From the IMG/VR virus record IMGVR_UViG_3300044614_000336, positions 1 to 58,342 of that record: a stretch of 58,342 nt of DNA, one strand, 5' to 3'. The position numbers and the translations under genes were made by a program. Positions within the stretch are counted from its first letter, which is position 1; each line of letters begins with the position of its first letter. The notes under the pieces were generated by a model. It was not told the origin of the DNA. It saw nothing but the letters and a program-made list of their open reading frames with translations, and did no database searches. The stretch comes from a virus. Below, in pieces: positions 49,005 to 58,136 of the stretch.

Positions 49005-49007
49005 CTG

Positions 49008-50138
49008 TTATAACTTATTTAGATAAGGTGAAGCACAAGTACCAAAGTCTAGTGGGCGTGCTGAGTTTGTGTGAAGGATTGTGCCTCTGTTGGCACTTCT
49101 AGGAACAAAATGTATGTCTCCATTAGGTAATAAAATACCACCATTATACGCATTTGCAACTGTATATACAAGACTGTAAGTTGAAACAACACCAGAAGCT
49201 GATATCTTTTGACCTATAGGTGCATTATAAGGCACAAAATGTATATCACCATTAGGAGCTAAGACACCACCTTGATAAGTACCACTTGAAGTTGTGTACA
49301 CAAGACTATAAGTGGATACTACACCATCAGCAGAAATCTTCTGTCCTCTATTAGCATTTCCAAGAACAAAATGAATATCACCATTAAGTGCTAGAACACC
49401 ACCAGTATAAGCACCAGAAGAAGTTGTGTACACAAGACTATATGTACTTACTACGCCAGAGGCAGATATCTTTTGACCAACAGCAGCACTACCAGGAATG
49501 AAATGAATATCACCATTAGGCGCTAGAACACCACCATAATAAGCACCACCTGATGTGGTATAAACTAAACTATACGTACTCACGACCCCGCTAGAAGAAA
49601 TCTTCTGACCTACTCTAGCATTTGCAGGAGCAAATTGAATTTCGCCGCTCGGTGTTAATACACCACCAATATAAGCACCAGTAAAAGTTGTGTACACAAG
49701 ACTATAAGTGGATACTACACCATCAGCAGAAACTTTTTGGCCTACGGCAGCAAGATAAGGTACAAAATGAATATCACCATTTGGTGCTAGAACACCGCCG
49801 ATGTACATAGCTCCTGTAGTGTATACCAAACTATATGTGCTTACAGTTCCATTAGGTGCTATCTTTTGCCCTCTATTAGCATTCCAAGGAATAAAATGTA
49901 TATCACCATTAGGTGCTAAAACACCTCCTAGGTAAGCATCAGTAGTAGTATAAACTAAACTATACGTAGATACTATATCAGTAGTAAATGTCTTACCTGC
50001 TCTTACACTTCTATCGATGTTTGCTTTAAATCCAATCCAATCATCTGTAGGTGTACTAGCATCACCACGAGGAATAATACCATGTGCTGTTTCATAAAAG
50101 TCTGATAGATTAGTTGGACCTAGATAGTTACCTGGCAT
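49008..50138 (-). CDS. Seven-repeat beta-propeller-like fibre protein 3
   Basis: A 376-residue third paralogue. The N-terminus LSDFYETAHGIIPRGDASTP shares the LP-[RST]-AD/GD-x-S motif with the others. Seven units again, but with more drift (GGVLTPSGEIQFAP, GGVLALNGDIHFVL and GGILLPNGDIHFVP). C-terminus CASPYLNKL. It is the first of the three in transcription order and lies after the fibre gene at 50140-52089. Confidence 0.7.
   Translation of the reverse strand: MPGNYLGPTNLSDFYETAHGIIPRGDASTPTDDWIGFKANIDRSVRAGKTFTTDIVSTYSLVYTTTDAYLGGVLAPNGDIHFIPWNANRGQKIAPNGTVSTYSLVYTTGAMYIGGVLAPNGDIHFVPYLAAVGQKVSADGVVSTYSLVYTTFTGAYIGGVLTPSGEIQFAPANARVGQKISSSGVVSTYSLVYTTSGGAYYGGVLAPNGDIHFIPGSAAVGQKISASGVVSTYSLVYTTSSGAYTGGVLALNGDIHFVLGNANRGQKISADGVVSTYSLVYTTSSGTYQGGVLAPNGDIHFVPYNAPIGQKISASGVVSTYSLVYTVANAYNGGILLPNGDIHFVPRSANRGTILHTNSARPLDFGTCASPYLNKL
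49090..49990 (-). repeat. Seven tandem repeats in propeller protein 3
   Basis: Seven diverged units of the propeller repeat, most about 129 bp. This copy carries the largest number of framework substitutions. Confidence 0.8.
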
Positions 50139-50139
50139 T

Positions 50140-52089
50140 TTATCCTAACACAATGACTGTATACTGATTTGTTGTTGGTGCCGTCACAAATTCCAATACT
50201 ATAGTATTTGCAGATGTATGTTTCATATCTGGATAGACATAGTATCCAGTAGAGTTTTCACGAACAGCAGGAACAACAAAGTTCTTATTGAGATTATGAG
50301 ATATACTAAACAAATTTGCAGAGTTGTTACCTACATTTGCAGAGAATACTGCGGCACCACCACCAGTAACCGTTGCACCGTTAACATAAAGTGCGGCTGT
50401 ATTGATTGCACCTGCTACATCAAGCTTGACACCAAGACCCACTGTAGAATCTGCTGTACGACCAACAAGAACATTACCTGTAGCAGTAACAACAAAAGGT
50501 GTAGAATCTGGATTTGCTTCGTCTTCTACTCTGATTGCTTCACCAGTTCCAGTTTGTGTAATTCTTAAAGCAGCATTAGTATTATCTGCAACAGAGATGA
50601 CTAGATTGGATGTATATGAAGTAGAATTAGCTTTCGCAAAAGCTGCTATGGCAATAGTGTTAGATGCTGCACCAACAGCATTTGTGTAATTATTACCAGC
50701 AGTACCTATAGAAACGCTTATAGCATTTGTGTAATTGTTACCAGCGGTGCCTATAGAAGTACTTATTGCATTAGTATAAGCGTTACCAGCCGCACCAACA
50801 GCAGTACCATAAGAATTGGCTATAGTTAAAATTGAAACACCATTAACCAACACAGCAGAAGCATTAATTGCGCCGTTAACGTCCAGTTTGACACCTTGAC
50901 CTACTGTTGAATCTGTGCGGCTGATGAGAACGTTGCCATTACCGTCAACTCGCAATCTTTCAGTAAATACAGGAGGAACAGTGTTAGCTGCTCCACTATT
51001 ATATCCTGTCCATAGTGCAAACTGGCCACTTGTGTTACGAATTACCCATCCACCCTGAGAAGCAACAGTGCTTCTCCAGTTTCCGCCATCCCAATATGCG
51101 CCACCACCAATATAACTACCATCAGATGCAATGAGAGGATCTCTAGTGCTAATGAAAGTTGTTGTTGATGTGAAAGGTGTTGCTGTGCCAACACCGACTT
51201 CACCGGACGCTGTAACAACAAAAGGCGTTGCATCCGGATTAGCACTGTCCTCCACTCTAATTGCTTCGCCGGTGCCAGTCTGAGTAATACGCAATGCAGC
51301 ATTGGTATTGTCAGCAACAGAGATGACTATATTGGATGTGTATGTGGTAGAGTTGGCTTTTGCAAAAGCTGCTATGGCAATAGTGTTACCGGCAGTACCT
51401 ACGGCATTAGTATAAGCATTACCGGCAGCACCAACAGCAGTACCATAAGAATTGGCTATAGTTAAAATTGAAACACCATTAACCAACACAGCAGAAGCAT
51501 TAATTGCACCTGCTACATCTAGTATAACACCTTGACCTACTGTGGAATCTGTGCGACCGATAGTTACATTACTTTCAACATATAACTGTGCCGCGCCTGC
51601 GCCAATATTAATAATTTGAACTTGATTTGTATTTGAACCACCGGTAAAAAGTCTTAAAGAATTTTGAAAAGAATCAATGTTCCAATCATCATAGAAAGCA
51701 GTGCCTCTAGCACCACGAAGACTTATTTCTCCTCCTTCACTAGTACCATTAAAAGCAGTAACAATCAAAGATGCATTTGCAGTAATAGAGCCGCTAGATG
51801 TTATCGTTCCTGTTGTTGTTAGTGAACCATTAAGAGTTGCTGTTGTATTTGAAAATGCAGGAGTACCATTAATCAGAACAGCAGAGGCATTAATTGCGCC
51901 TGCAACATCCAGTTTGACGCCTTGACCTACAGTACTATTAACTCGACCAATGAGCAAGTTACCAGAAGCATCAAAACGAGCATCTTCAGTATTTCCTGTA
52001 ACAAATGTTAGTACATTAGCACCGTTAGCTTGTAGTCTTGTTGAACCTGTTACATCAAAATGTATGTTTGCGACTTTAAGAATAGCCAT
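50140..52089 (-). CDS. Tail fibre protein with distal C-terminal domain
   Basis: A 649-residue fibre-like protein. A unit NLLIGRVNSTVGQGVKLDVA followed by GAINASAVLVNG occurs four or more times (near residues 46, 176, 393, 553). Ala/Asn/Gly/Thr-rich repeat segments with AVGAAGNAYTN-type units separate them. The C-terminus NLFSISHNLNKNFVVPAVRE then TAPTTNQYTVIVLG matches the tip domain common in phage fibres. It begins 24 bp after a perfect late promoter. Confidence 0.8.
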   Translation of the reverse strand: MAILKVANIHFDVTGSTRLQANGANVLTFVTGNTEDARFDASGNLLIGRVNSTVGQGVKLDVAGAINASAVLINGTPAFSNTTATLNGSLTTTGTITSSGSITANASLIVTAFNGTSEGGEISLRGARGTAFYDDWNIDSFQNSLRLFTGGSNTNQVQIINIGAGAAQLYVESNVTIGRTDSTVGQGVILDVAGAINASAVLVNGVSILTIANSYGTAVGAAGNAYTNAVGTAGNTIAIAAFAKANSTTYTSNIVISVADNTNAALRITQTGTGEAIRVEDSANPDATPFVVTASGEVGVGTATPFTSTTTFISTRDPLIASDGSYIGGGAYWDGGNWRSTVASQGGWVIRNTSGQFALWTGYNSGAANTVPPVFTERLRVDGNGNVLISRTDSTVGQGVKLDVNGAINASAVLVNGVSILTIANSYGTAVGAAGNAYTNAISTSIGTAGNNYTNAISVSIGTAGNNYTNAVGAASNTIAIAAFAKANSTSYTSNLVISVADNTNAALRITQTGTGEAIRVEDEANPDSTPFVVTATGNVLVGRTADSTVGLGVKLDVAGAINTAALYVNGATVTGGGAAVFSANVGNNSANLFSISHNLNKNFVVPAVRENSTGYYVYPDMKHTSANTIVLEFVTAPTTNQYTVIVLG

Positions 52090-52101
52090 TTCTTTATCCT
52101 G

Positions 52102-54126
52102 TTATGTTAACATATTTATATCACCGTAGATCATAATCATTCCATTTGGTAAAATACTCATAGCAGAACCAAAATTAATGACGTTTGAGGTGACGTTAAG
52201 TCCTTTAGTTGTTACGTTTTCTGAAACATTTAAAACGCCTGTAAATGTAGTACCAGAAGTATTTGAAAGTGCCGCATTTGCCTTGTTGAATGATGCTGTG
52301 ATCCAATTAATTGTATTAACACCACCAAGAAGCAAATTGCTCGTTCTCAAATCAGCATTGAGAACAGCAAGTGACATATTGTTAGAAAGCGCGCCAATAT
52401 GATTGTTTTCAGGTTCTTTATCATAACCTTGAAACAGATAATACATCTTGTCTACATGTTCACGGTATAATCCTGTGTGAACATTAGAACCTGTGGCATT
52501 TACATAGTTTCCAATAAAACCAATATCTACAATATCAGAAGTGTAGTTGTTACCAGCTAGATAAATGAGAGGATCTGATACGCTAAGGTTTTCAGCATTA
52601 ACTATAGTTGTATTACCAGAAATTGTTAAACTACCTACAACAGAAAGATTACCAGTTATAGTTTGACTTGATGCAGTCAACTTTACAAAAGTAGAGTTTG
52701 CATAACTTTTGGCATCTGTACCAACTGTGTTAGTCCATCCATTAGATGCTACACCTACAGCAATTGTGTAGTTATTTCCTGCTGAACCTACTGCAATCGT
52801 ATAATTGTTACCGGCAGTGCCTACAGAAGCACTTACAGAAACTACATAATTGTTACCAGCAGTACCAACAGTAGTGGTAAAATTATTACCAGCAATACCA
52901 ACAGCAGTTGCATACGCATTAGAAGCTGTAGAACGAGTTGTTGATATAGAATTTGCCCAACCGTTAGCCGCTGCACCAACAGCATTCGTATAATTATTAC
53001 CAGCAGTACCAACAGAAATTGTATAATTGTTACCGGCAGTACCAACAGCATTCGTATAATTATTTCCTGCTGTGCCTACTGCAATCGTATAGTTGTTACC
53101 AGCAGTGCTTATAGAATTAGCCCATGCATTGGCACCAATACCTGTATTGAATGCTAAAACGTTAGCAGCATTAGCTTTATCAAATGCCGCTGTTACATCA
53201 ACGGCAGTGCCGTAATAAGATCCATGCTGACCATCAAGAAGATCGGCATCTAAACCTGATGATGCGCCATCATTACCGGCATGCCAAATAGTATTTGCGT
53301 CATATGTAAGAGGTCCTGCACCATCTCGACCTAAAAGTTTACCGTCGTTTGGACCAAACATAACGTAACCAATTGATGCGTTTTGTTGACCTTTGATACG
53401 AAGAGCATTAGCGAGATTTGTGTCACCGATCCAAGTGTCATCACCGACTCTAAAATTTTCGCCATTGCCGTTATTGAGTGTAATTACACGATCTGAAGTA
53501 AGGTTTTGAGTGACTGTGAGATTACCATTGAAAGATACACCTGAAACATTTGGTAAAGCAGCGTTTGCTGTTGCTCTAGCAGTAGCGTCAGTAGCAGAAG
53601 CTGCCGCTAAAAGGTCAGTACCAACAGTTGCTGAAGTAGCAGCTAAATTGATAAATGCACCTCTTGCATCTCCACCAGCTACAAAAAATCTTAGTTGATT
53701 TCTAAAGATATCAATGTTTACAGGTCCAGCAAGAAGAGAATTTGTGATTGCATTTGCAAGTCTTATTTCACCACCTTCATCACCACTAGCTGCGGTTATT
53801 GAAAGAAGTCCTGGAATTGCTACATCATCTTTTAGACCAATTGTAACCTTGTCATTGACAGCATCACCAACAATGTTGATATTGTTACCTGGTGCAATGC
53901 TCAAAATATCATTAGACGTATCTGCAACTAACAGTGTGCTATTGGCGTTTACCGTACCAAAATAGTTACTTGATGTTGTTGGTGCAAATTCTACAATAAA
54001 ACCAGCAGTGTTTTTGTAGTATATTTTACCGTCAGCATAGTTTAAAGCTAACTCACCGTTAGCCAAACTTGTTGGTACCGCTAATGCTGTTGCTGATTTT
54101 TTAAGTGCGATTACTGTATTTGGCAT
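52102..54126 (-). CDS. Tail fibre protein with 11-residue repeats
   Basis: A 674-residue fibre protein. The N-terminus MPNTVIALKKSATALAVPTS with NGELALNYADGKIYYKNTAG is the attachment module typical of marine phage fibres. Residues about 335-485 carry many 11-residue repeats AVGTAGNNYT[N/I], suggesting a hendecad right-handed coiled coil or other trimeric shaft. Then comes the domain TITGNLSVVGSLTISGNTTI through YREHVDKMYYLFQGYD, shared with the next fibre gene. A TATAAATA promoter for the following gene lies in its last codons. Confidence 0.8.
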   Translation of the reverse strand: MPNTVIALKKSATALAVPTSLANGELALNYADGKIYYKNTAGFIVEFAPTTSSNYFGTVNANSTLLVADTSNDILSIAPGNNINIVGDAVNDKVTIGLKDDVAIPGLLSITAASGDEGGEIRLANAITNSLLAGPVNIDIFRNQLRFFVAGGDARGAFINLAATSATVGTDLLAAASATDATARATANAALPNVSGVSFNGNLTVTQNLTSDRVITLNNGNGENFRVGDDTWIGDTNLANALRIKGQQNASIGYVMFGPNDGKLLGRDGAGPLTYDANTIWHAGNDGASSGLDADLLDGQHGSYYGTAVDVTAAFDKANAANVLAFNTGIGANAWANSISTAGNNYTIAVGTAGNNYTNAVGTAGNNYTISVGTAGNNYTNAVGAAANGWANSISTTRSTASNAYATAVGIAGNNFTTTVGTAGNNYVVSVSASVGTAGNNYTIAVGSAGNNYTIAVGVASNGWTNTVGTDAKSYANSTFVKLTASSQTITGNLSVVGSLTISGNTTIVNAENLSVSDPLIYLAGNNYTSDIVDIGFIGNYVNATGSNVHTGLYREHVDKMYYLFQGYDKEPENNHIGALSNNMSLAVLNADLRTSNLLLGGVNTINWITASFNKANAALSNTSGTTFTGVLNVSENVTTKGLNVTSNVINFGSAMSILPNGMIMIYGDINMLT
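52113..52120 (-). promoter_or_regulatory. T4-type late promoter for fibre gene
   Basis: TATAAATA, 24 bp upstream of the 50140-52089 gene start, within the final codons of the upstream fibre gene. Confidence 0.78.
52700..53130 (-). repeat. 33-bp (11-residue) fibre repeats
   Basis: Repeated 33-bp units encode AVGTAGNNYT[N/I/V]. The unit recurs about ten times with small interruptions (SISTTRSTASNAYA). Similar units occur in the fibre genes at 50140-52089 and 54582-55916. Confidence 0.8.
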
Positions 54127-54563
54127 TAAAAGTCATCTATTGAATTTTCTAATTTTATCTCTTCAACTTTTTTCTTTGGTTTTATATTTATGACTTTTTT
54201 TGGTGTTTTTAAATCTTTAATGTTTTGTTGCAACTCTAATATAATTTTATCTTTTTCTAGTATGATGGTTTTCATATCTTTTACTTGATTCAGTAAAGTT
54301 TCCATGTGAGCAACTTTGTTCACCATTGTGTGATATAAGTCTTCCCATTGTTTGGCTTTTTCTTTAGCGGTTTGAACATCATTATCGTTGTTTTTAGCAA
54401 CATTCAGATGATTTTGCATATCACCAATGAGATTATCTTTTTCTTGAATGATCTCATTGGCAAGCCTATTCTGTGTCTTCAGTTGCAAGTTATTTGATAG
54501 CATCTCATGTAACTGACCGATAACAATATCAACATAAGCATTTATATATCTATTTTGATCCAT
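54126..54563 (-). CDS. Coiled-coil protein between fibre genes
   Basis: A 145-residue, almost fully helical protein: IVIGQLHEMLSNNLQLKTQN, NEIIQEKDNLIGDMQNHLNV, MVNKVAHMETLLNQVKDMKT and a basic end KKVINIKPKKKVEEIKL. It is shaped like a fibre chaperone or connector. It starts 18 bp after one fibre gene and ends on the start of the next (1-bp overlap). No known family is recognised. Confidence 0.6.
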   Translation of the reverse strand: MDQNRYINAYVDIVIGQLHEMLSNNLQLKTQNRLANEIIQEKDNLIGDMQNHLNVAKNNDNDVQTAKEKAKQWEDLYHTMVNKVAHMETLLNQVKDMKTIILEKDKIILELQQNIKDLKTPKKVINIKPKKKVEEIKLENSIDDF

Positions 54564-54581
54564 AATATAGTCCTTTCAAAA

Positions 54582-55916
54582 TTAAAAGCCACCACCATCT
54601 AGCATTGCAAACTGTGGAATTCCAGTAGATGATGCTTGCAGAACTTGTCCTTCTGTACCTGCCGATGTCACTTTCAATGCACCAGCAGTGTTACCAAAAA
54701 GAACACCATTCTGAGTAAACGATGTCATTGCAGTACCACCAAAAGGAACAGTTAGCAATCCTGTGTTTATTCTTGATGCATCTCGTGATGCGGTATTTGC
54801 GGCTGCACCTATTGCTTCAGCGTAAGCATTAGATGACAACGCTCTAGTACTAGAAATAGTGTTCGCCCAATTATTAGCCTCGGCACCTATTGCGAGTGTA
54901 TAGTTGTTACCAGCAGTACCTACGGCATTTGTATAGTTATTACCAGCGGCACCTATAGCAGTTGCATAAGCATTACTAGAGACACTTAATGCATTAGCCC
55001 ACGCATTGGCACCAATACCTGTTTCGAATGCTAGAACATTGGCTGCATTAGCTTTATCGAATGCGGAGGCAATCAAAAGAATTGCATTGGCACCACCAAG
55101 AGTCAAATTGCTTGTTCTCAGATCAGCATTCAATACAGCCAAAGTCATGTTGTTAGAAAACGCACCAATGTGGTTGTTTGCTGGTTCTGCATCATAGCCT
55201 TGGAATAGATAATATTGTTTGTCTACATGTTCACGATACAATCCTGTATGAACATTTGAACCTGTGGCGTTTACATAATTGGCAATAAAACCAATATCTA
55301 CGATGTCTGAGAGATAGTTGTTACCAGCAAGATAGATGAGAGGATCAGTTACTCTTAAATTTTCAGCATTGATTATAGTTGTATTACCAGAAATTGTAAG
55401 AGAACCAACAATAGAAAGATTGCCTGTGATTGTTTGACTAGGTGATGTAAGTCGCACAAAAGTAGATGTTGCAAAACTATTAATAGTGTTTGACCAAGCA
55501 TTAGCTGCTGCACCAACAGATACACTATAATTATTACCAGCAGTACCTACGGCATTTATATAAGCATTACCAGCACCACCAACAGCATTTGTATAGTTAT
55601 TACCGGCAGTACCTATTACTTGTGTATAAGCATTACCAGCTGCACCTACAGCAACTGTGTAGTTGTTTCCTGCTGCACCAACAGCAGTCGCATAAGAGTT
55701 CGCAATACCTGGTGCAGCATTGGCTTGCTGAAAAGCTGCTACTGTAGTATCTACCCAGTATTTACCACCAATTTCTATTACACCAGTACCAGCGGTGTTA
55801 CCGATGAAAAGTTTATCTGAGTTAAATGAATAAGCCGGTTCGGCTGCCGCCAAAGAACCATTAGTCGGTGTAGCTGTAGATGACGATCTTTTAATTTGAA
55901 TTACTGTATTTGCCAT
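54582..55916 (-). CDS. Tail fibre protein (paralogue)
   Basis: A 444-residue fibre protein. The N-terminus MANTVIQIKRSSSTATPTNG then YSFNSDKLFIGNTAGTGVIE is the same type of attachment module as in the 52102-54126 gene. The middle has 11-residue AVGTAGNNYTN repeats and the domain TITGNLSIVGSLTISGNTTI ... YREHVDKQYYLFQGYDAEPA, nearly identical to its neighbour over about 115 residues. The end (TSAGTEGQVLQASSTGIPQF) is typical of trimeric fibre ends. Confidence 0.78.
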   Translation of the reverse strand: MANTVIQIKRSSSTATPTNGSLAAAEPAYSFNSDKLFIGNTAGTGVIEIGGKYWVDTTVAAFQQANAAPGIANSYATAVGAAGNNYTVAVGAAGNAYTQVIGTAGNNYTNAVGGAGNAYINAVGTAGNNYSVSVGAAANAWSNTINSFATSTFVRLTSPSQTITGNLSIVGSLTISGNTTIINAENLRVTDPLIYLAGNNYLSDIVDIGFIANYVNATGSNVHTGLYREHVDKQYYLFQGYDAEPANNHIGAFSNNMTLAVLNADLRTSNLTLGGANAILLIASAFDKANAANVLAFETGIGANAWANALSVSSNAYATAIGAAGNNYTNAVGTAGNNYTLAIGAEANNWANTISSTRALSSNAYAEAIGAAANTASRDASRINTGLLTVPFGGTAMTSFTQNGVLFGNTAGALKVTSAGTEGQVLQASSTGIPQFAMLDGGGF

Positions 55917-55917
55917 C

Positions 55918-56157
55918 TCAGAAAGTTCCTCCGCTTATACTTGGCAATATTTTTACTATGTATTTTCCGCTTGCTTCATCATAAACGAGTGTTTCATTTT
56001 GATTAGGATCTGTTGCTATAACATCTGACAAAGAACCAAGTGTGGAAAGAGTGCCTAAATCTGGTGTAACTGCAACAGTTCTAATGGTTTTTCTCTGTTG
56101 ATTGTTTATTGATATTCTATTTTTTGTGTCTGATACAAGAGTTACTTTGACTGCCAT
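55918..56157 (-). CDS. Small fibre-associated protein
   Basis: A 79-residue protein with LGTLSTLGSLSDVIATDPNQ followed by ETLVYDEASGKYIVKILPSI, a short module that also appears as part of longer phage fibres. It is flanked by fibre genes with tiny gaps. Possibly a fibre adaptor. Confidence 0.6.
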   Translation of the reverse strand: MAVKVTLVSDTKNRISINNQQRKTIRTVAVTPDLGTLSTLGSLSDVIATDPNQNETLVYDEASGKYIVKILPSISGGTF

Positions 56158-56162
56158 TTGTT

Positions 56163-56501
56163 TTACCTTGTGATTTCTGGTGTCACTGTTATGATACCTT
56201 CTAGAATTCTAGAAGTAACACCATTGGAGTCTACGGTCTCAAGATCAAACAGATAACGACCTGCTTTTATGTTAGCTGTCGTATTTGCAGGCAAATTCAT
56301 GGTAATCTCACCATTAACAGCATTTGTTATAGTGCAAATGATACTTGCTGATGCATTAGCAGAGTAATACGATCTACGCATTTGACTGCGAACAATATAA
56401 CCAGAAATATTTATGTTTGCGTTTGTCAAATCATCAGAGAGATTGATAACATTGTTGAATGTTGCTCCTTGATCCATAAAAAGTTCTACATATGCTGCCA
56501 T
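56163..56501 (-). CDS. Beta-sandwich virion protein
   Basis: A 112-residue protein: YVELFMDQGATFNNVINLSD, NISGYIVRSQMRRSYYS, and GRYLFDLETVDSNGVTSRIL then EGIITVTPEITR. This pattern, a strand with QG, then GY-x-x-R-x-Q-x-R, and a closing EG-x-[IV]-TV-x-PE[IV]TR, is common to many phages and is found with tail or fibre genes. Probably a small structural component; role unknown. Confidence 0.68.
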   Translation of the reverse strand: MAAYVELFMDQGATFNNVINLSDDLTNANINISGYIVRSQMRRSYYSANASASIICTITNAVNGEITMNLPANTTANIKAGRYLFDLETVDSNGVTSRILEGIITVTPEITR

Positions 56502-56510
56502 CTTGTTTCC

Positions 56511-58136
56511 TTACAGTAGATTGAGCACAGAAGTTGCGCCAGATAAGATTACATTTCCTGTAATTATCAAATCAGATATCACTAGTGTGTATGATGTTGT
56601 ATTAGCTAAAGCTAGATTTGCTTTATCTCTAGCTGTGTTTGCTTGTGTAAATACAGTATTGATATTTGTATTAGCAAGATAATTAGCTACTTGAACATTT
56701 GCTGTATTGTATATTGTTGTTGTTACATTTGGATCTTGTAATACAGCATTAGCAAGTTGACCTTGAGCAATCAATAATGTAATTGCGGTATTAACAAACG
56801 CATTACTGAATACCACATTAGATGCTGCTATGTTAGCAATTACGTTTGCATTATTATAGATTGTGTTAATAATTGTGTTATTTGCTAATACTAGATTAGA
56901 AACATTACTTGATTGTGTAGTAATGAATACATTTGCTATGTTACTAACAAATCCTGCACTATAGACAATTGTTGTTGTAGTAGCATTTGAATTGGTATAA
57001 ATTTGATTTAGAATTGTTGCGTTATTAGCAATGACATTAGGCACTGAACCGCCACTGACAATAATATTGGCTACATTATTTGTATAACCAGAAGTTCCTA
57101 TTAAAGTGTATGCTCCAGCGTTAGCTGAAACATTAGCTGAATCTCTCAAAAGTTTTACTAAAACAACATTATTGGCTACTGTGTTAGCAGTTCTACCATC
57201 GGCAACTAAAGTATTAGCAACACCACTTGTATATGCAGCAGTTCCTATAAGGGCATATGCTCCAGCATTGGCTGAGACATTGGCTGAATCTGCAATTAGT
57301 TTAACAAGTACAGCATTATTGGCTACTGTATTGGCTACTTGACCATATTGAATGAGAACATTAGCAACATCATTTGTGTATCCATCAGTTCCTATAAGGG
57401 CATATGCTCCAGCATTGGCTGAGACATTAGAACTATCTCTAAGTAATTTCACTAAAACAACATTATTAGCTACTGTGTTAGCAGTTCTACCATCAGAAAC
57501 CAAAGTATTAGCAACACCACTTGTATATGCAGCAGTTCCTATTAAAGTGTATGCTCCAGCATTGGCTGAGACATTGGCTGAATCTCTTAAAAGTTTAACA
57601 AGGACAGCATTGTTTGCTACTGTATTGGCAGTTCTACCGTCAGAGACCAAAGTATTGGAAACGTCATTTGTATAACCATCAGTTCCTATAAGGGCATATG
57701 CTCCAGCGTTAGCTGATACGTTAGCTGAATCTCTTAAAAGTTTTACTAAAACAACATTATTGGCTACAACATTTGCTGTCTTACCATCGTTAATCATGAG
57801 ATTGGCTACGTTGCTGACATAACCACTGCTATAAACTATGTTTGATGTTATAGTGTTTCCGCTACTATAGAATTGCGTCAATACAGTTGAGTTTGCAATG
57901 ACGTTATTTGCCAGATTACCTGATGTGACAACAGCATCTATAATAACATTATTAAATCTTGTATTGGCAACAAGAATAGCAGCAGAGATATTTGCAGCAG
58001 TAAACGAAGCAGCATTCGTTGTATTGTATGCGCTTACAGCTAACTGATTTGTTTCACCATATTGAACAATCAACTGATTTGTTGATGTCATCCATTGAAA
58101 AAATGTATCTGATAACGATACGTTGGCAATAGTCAT
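56511..58136 (-). CDS. Repeat-rich fibre protein with 49-residue units
   Basis: A 541-residue Asn/Ala/Val-rich protein. Five nearly identical 49-residue repeats (111-355) have the core DGRTANTVANNVVLVKLLRD then SANVSANAGAYALIGT, with degenerate copies before and after. The N-terminus (MTIANVSLSDTFFQWMTSTN) is distinct and may attach to the virion; the C-terminal 60 residues (ANTARDKANLALANTTSYTL) resemble fibre ends with a beta-rich finish. The first large gene of the fibre cluster in the window. Confidence 0.75.
   Translation of the reverse strand: MTIANVSLSDTFFQWMTSTNQLIVQYGETNQLAVSAYNTTNAASFTAANISAAILVANTRFNNVIIDAVVTSGNLANNVIANSTVLTQFYSSGNTITSNIVYSSGYVSNVANLMINDGKTANVVANNVVLVKLLRDSANVSANAGAYALIGTDGYTNDVSNTLVSDGRTANTVANNAVLVKLLRDSANVSANAGAYTLIGTAAYTSGVANTLVSDGRTANTVANNVVLVKLLRDSSNVSANAGAYALIGTDGYTNDVANVLIQYGQVANTVANNAVLVKLIADSANVSANAGAYALIGTAAYTSGVANTLVADGRTANTVANNVVLVKLLRDSANVSANAGAYTLIGTSGYTNNVANIIVSGGSVPNVIANNATILNQIYTNSNATTTTIVYSAGFVSNIANVFITTQSSNVSNLVLANNTIINTIYNNANVIANIAASNVVFSNAFVNTAITLLIAQGQLANAVLQDPNVTTTIYNTANVQVANYLANTNINTVFTQANTARDKANLALANTTSYTLVISDLIITGNVILSGATSVLNLL
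57072..57806 (-). repeat. Five 147-bp tandem repeats
   Basis: Five in-frame 147-bp repeats of the 541-aa fibre gene. The ends alternate GTDGYTNDV, GTAAYTSGV, GTDGYTNDV, GTAAYTSGV, GTSGYTNNV, pointing to a 294-bp super-unit and possible past pairwise duplication. Confidence 0.88.

Noticed and set aside
46780-49990. CRISPR-like array of direct repeats
   Set aside because: The repeats are in frame inside three genes, about 129 bp long, and no short repeat/spacer pattern or cas gene is present.
46717-50138. Diversity-generating retroelement variable regions
   Set aside because: No reverse transcriptase or template repeat is in the window and the differences are not restricted to adenines.
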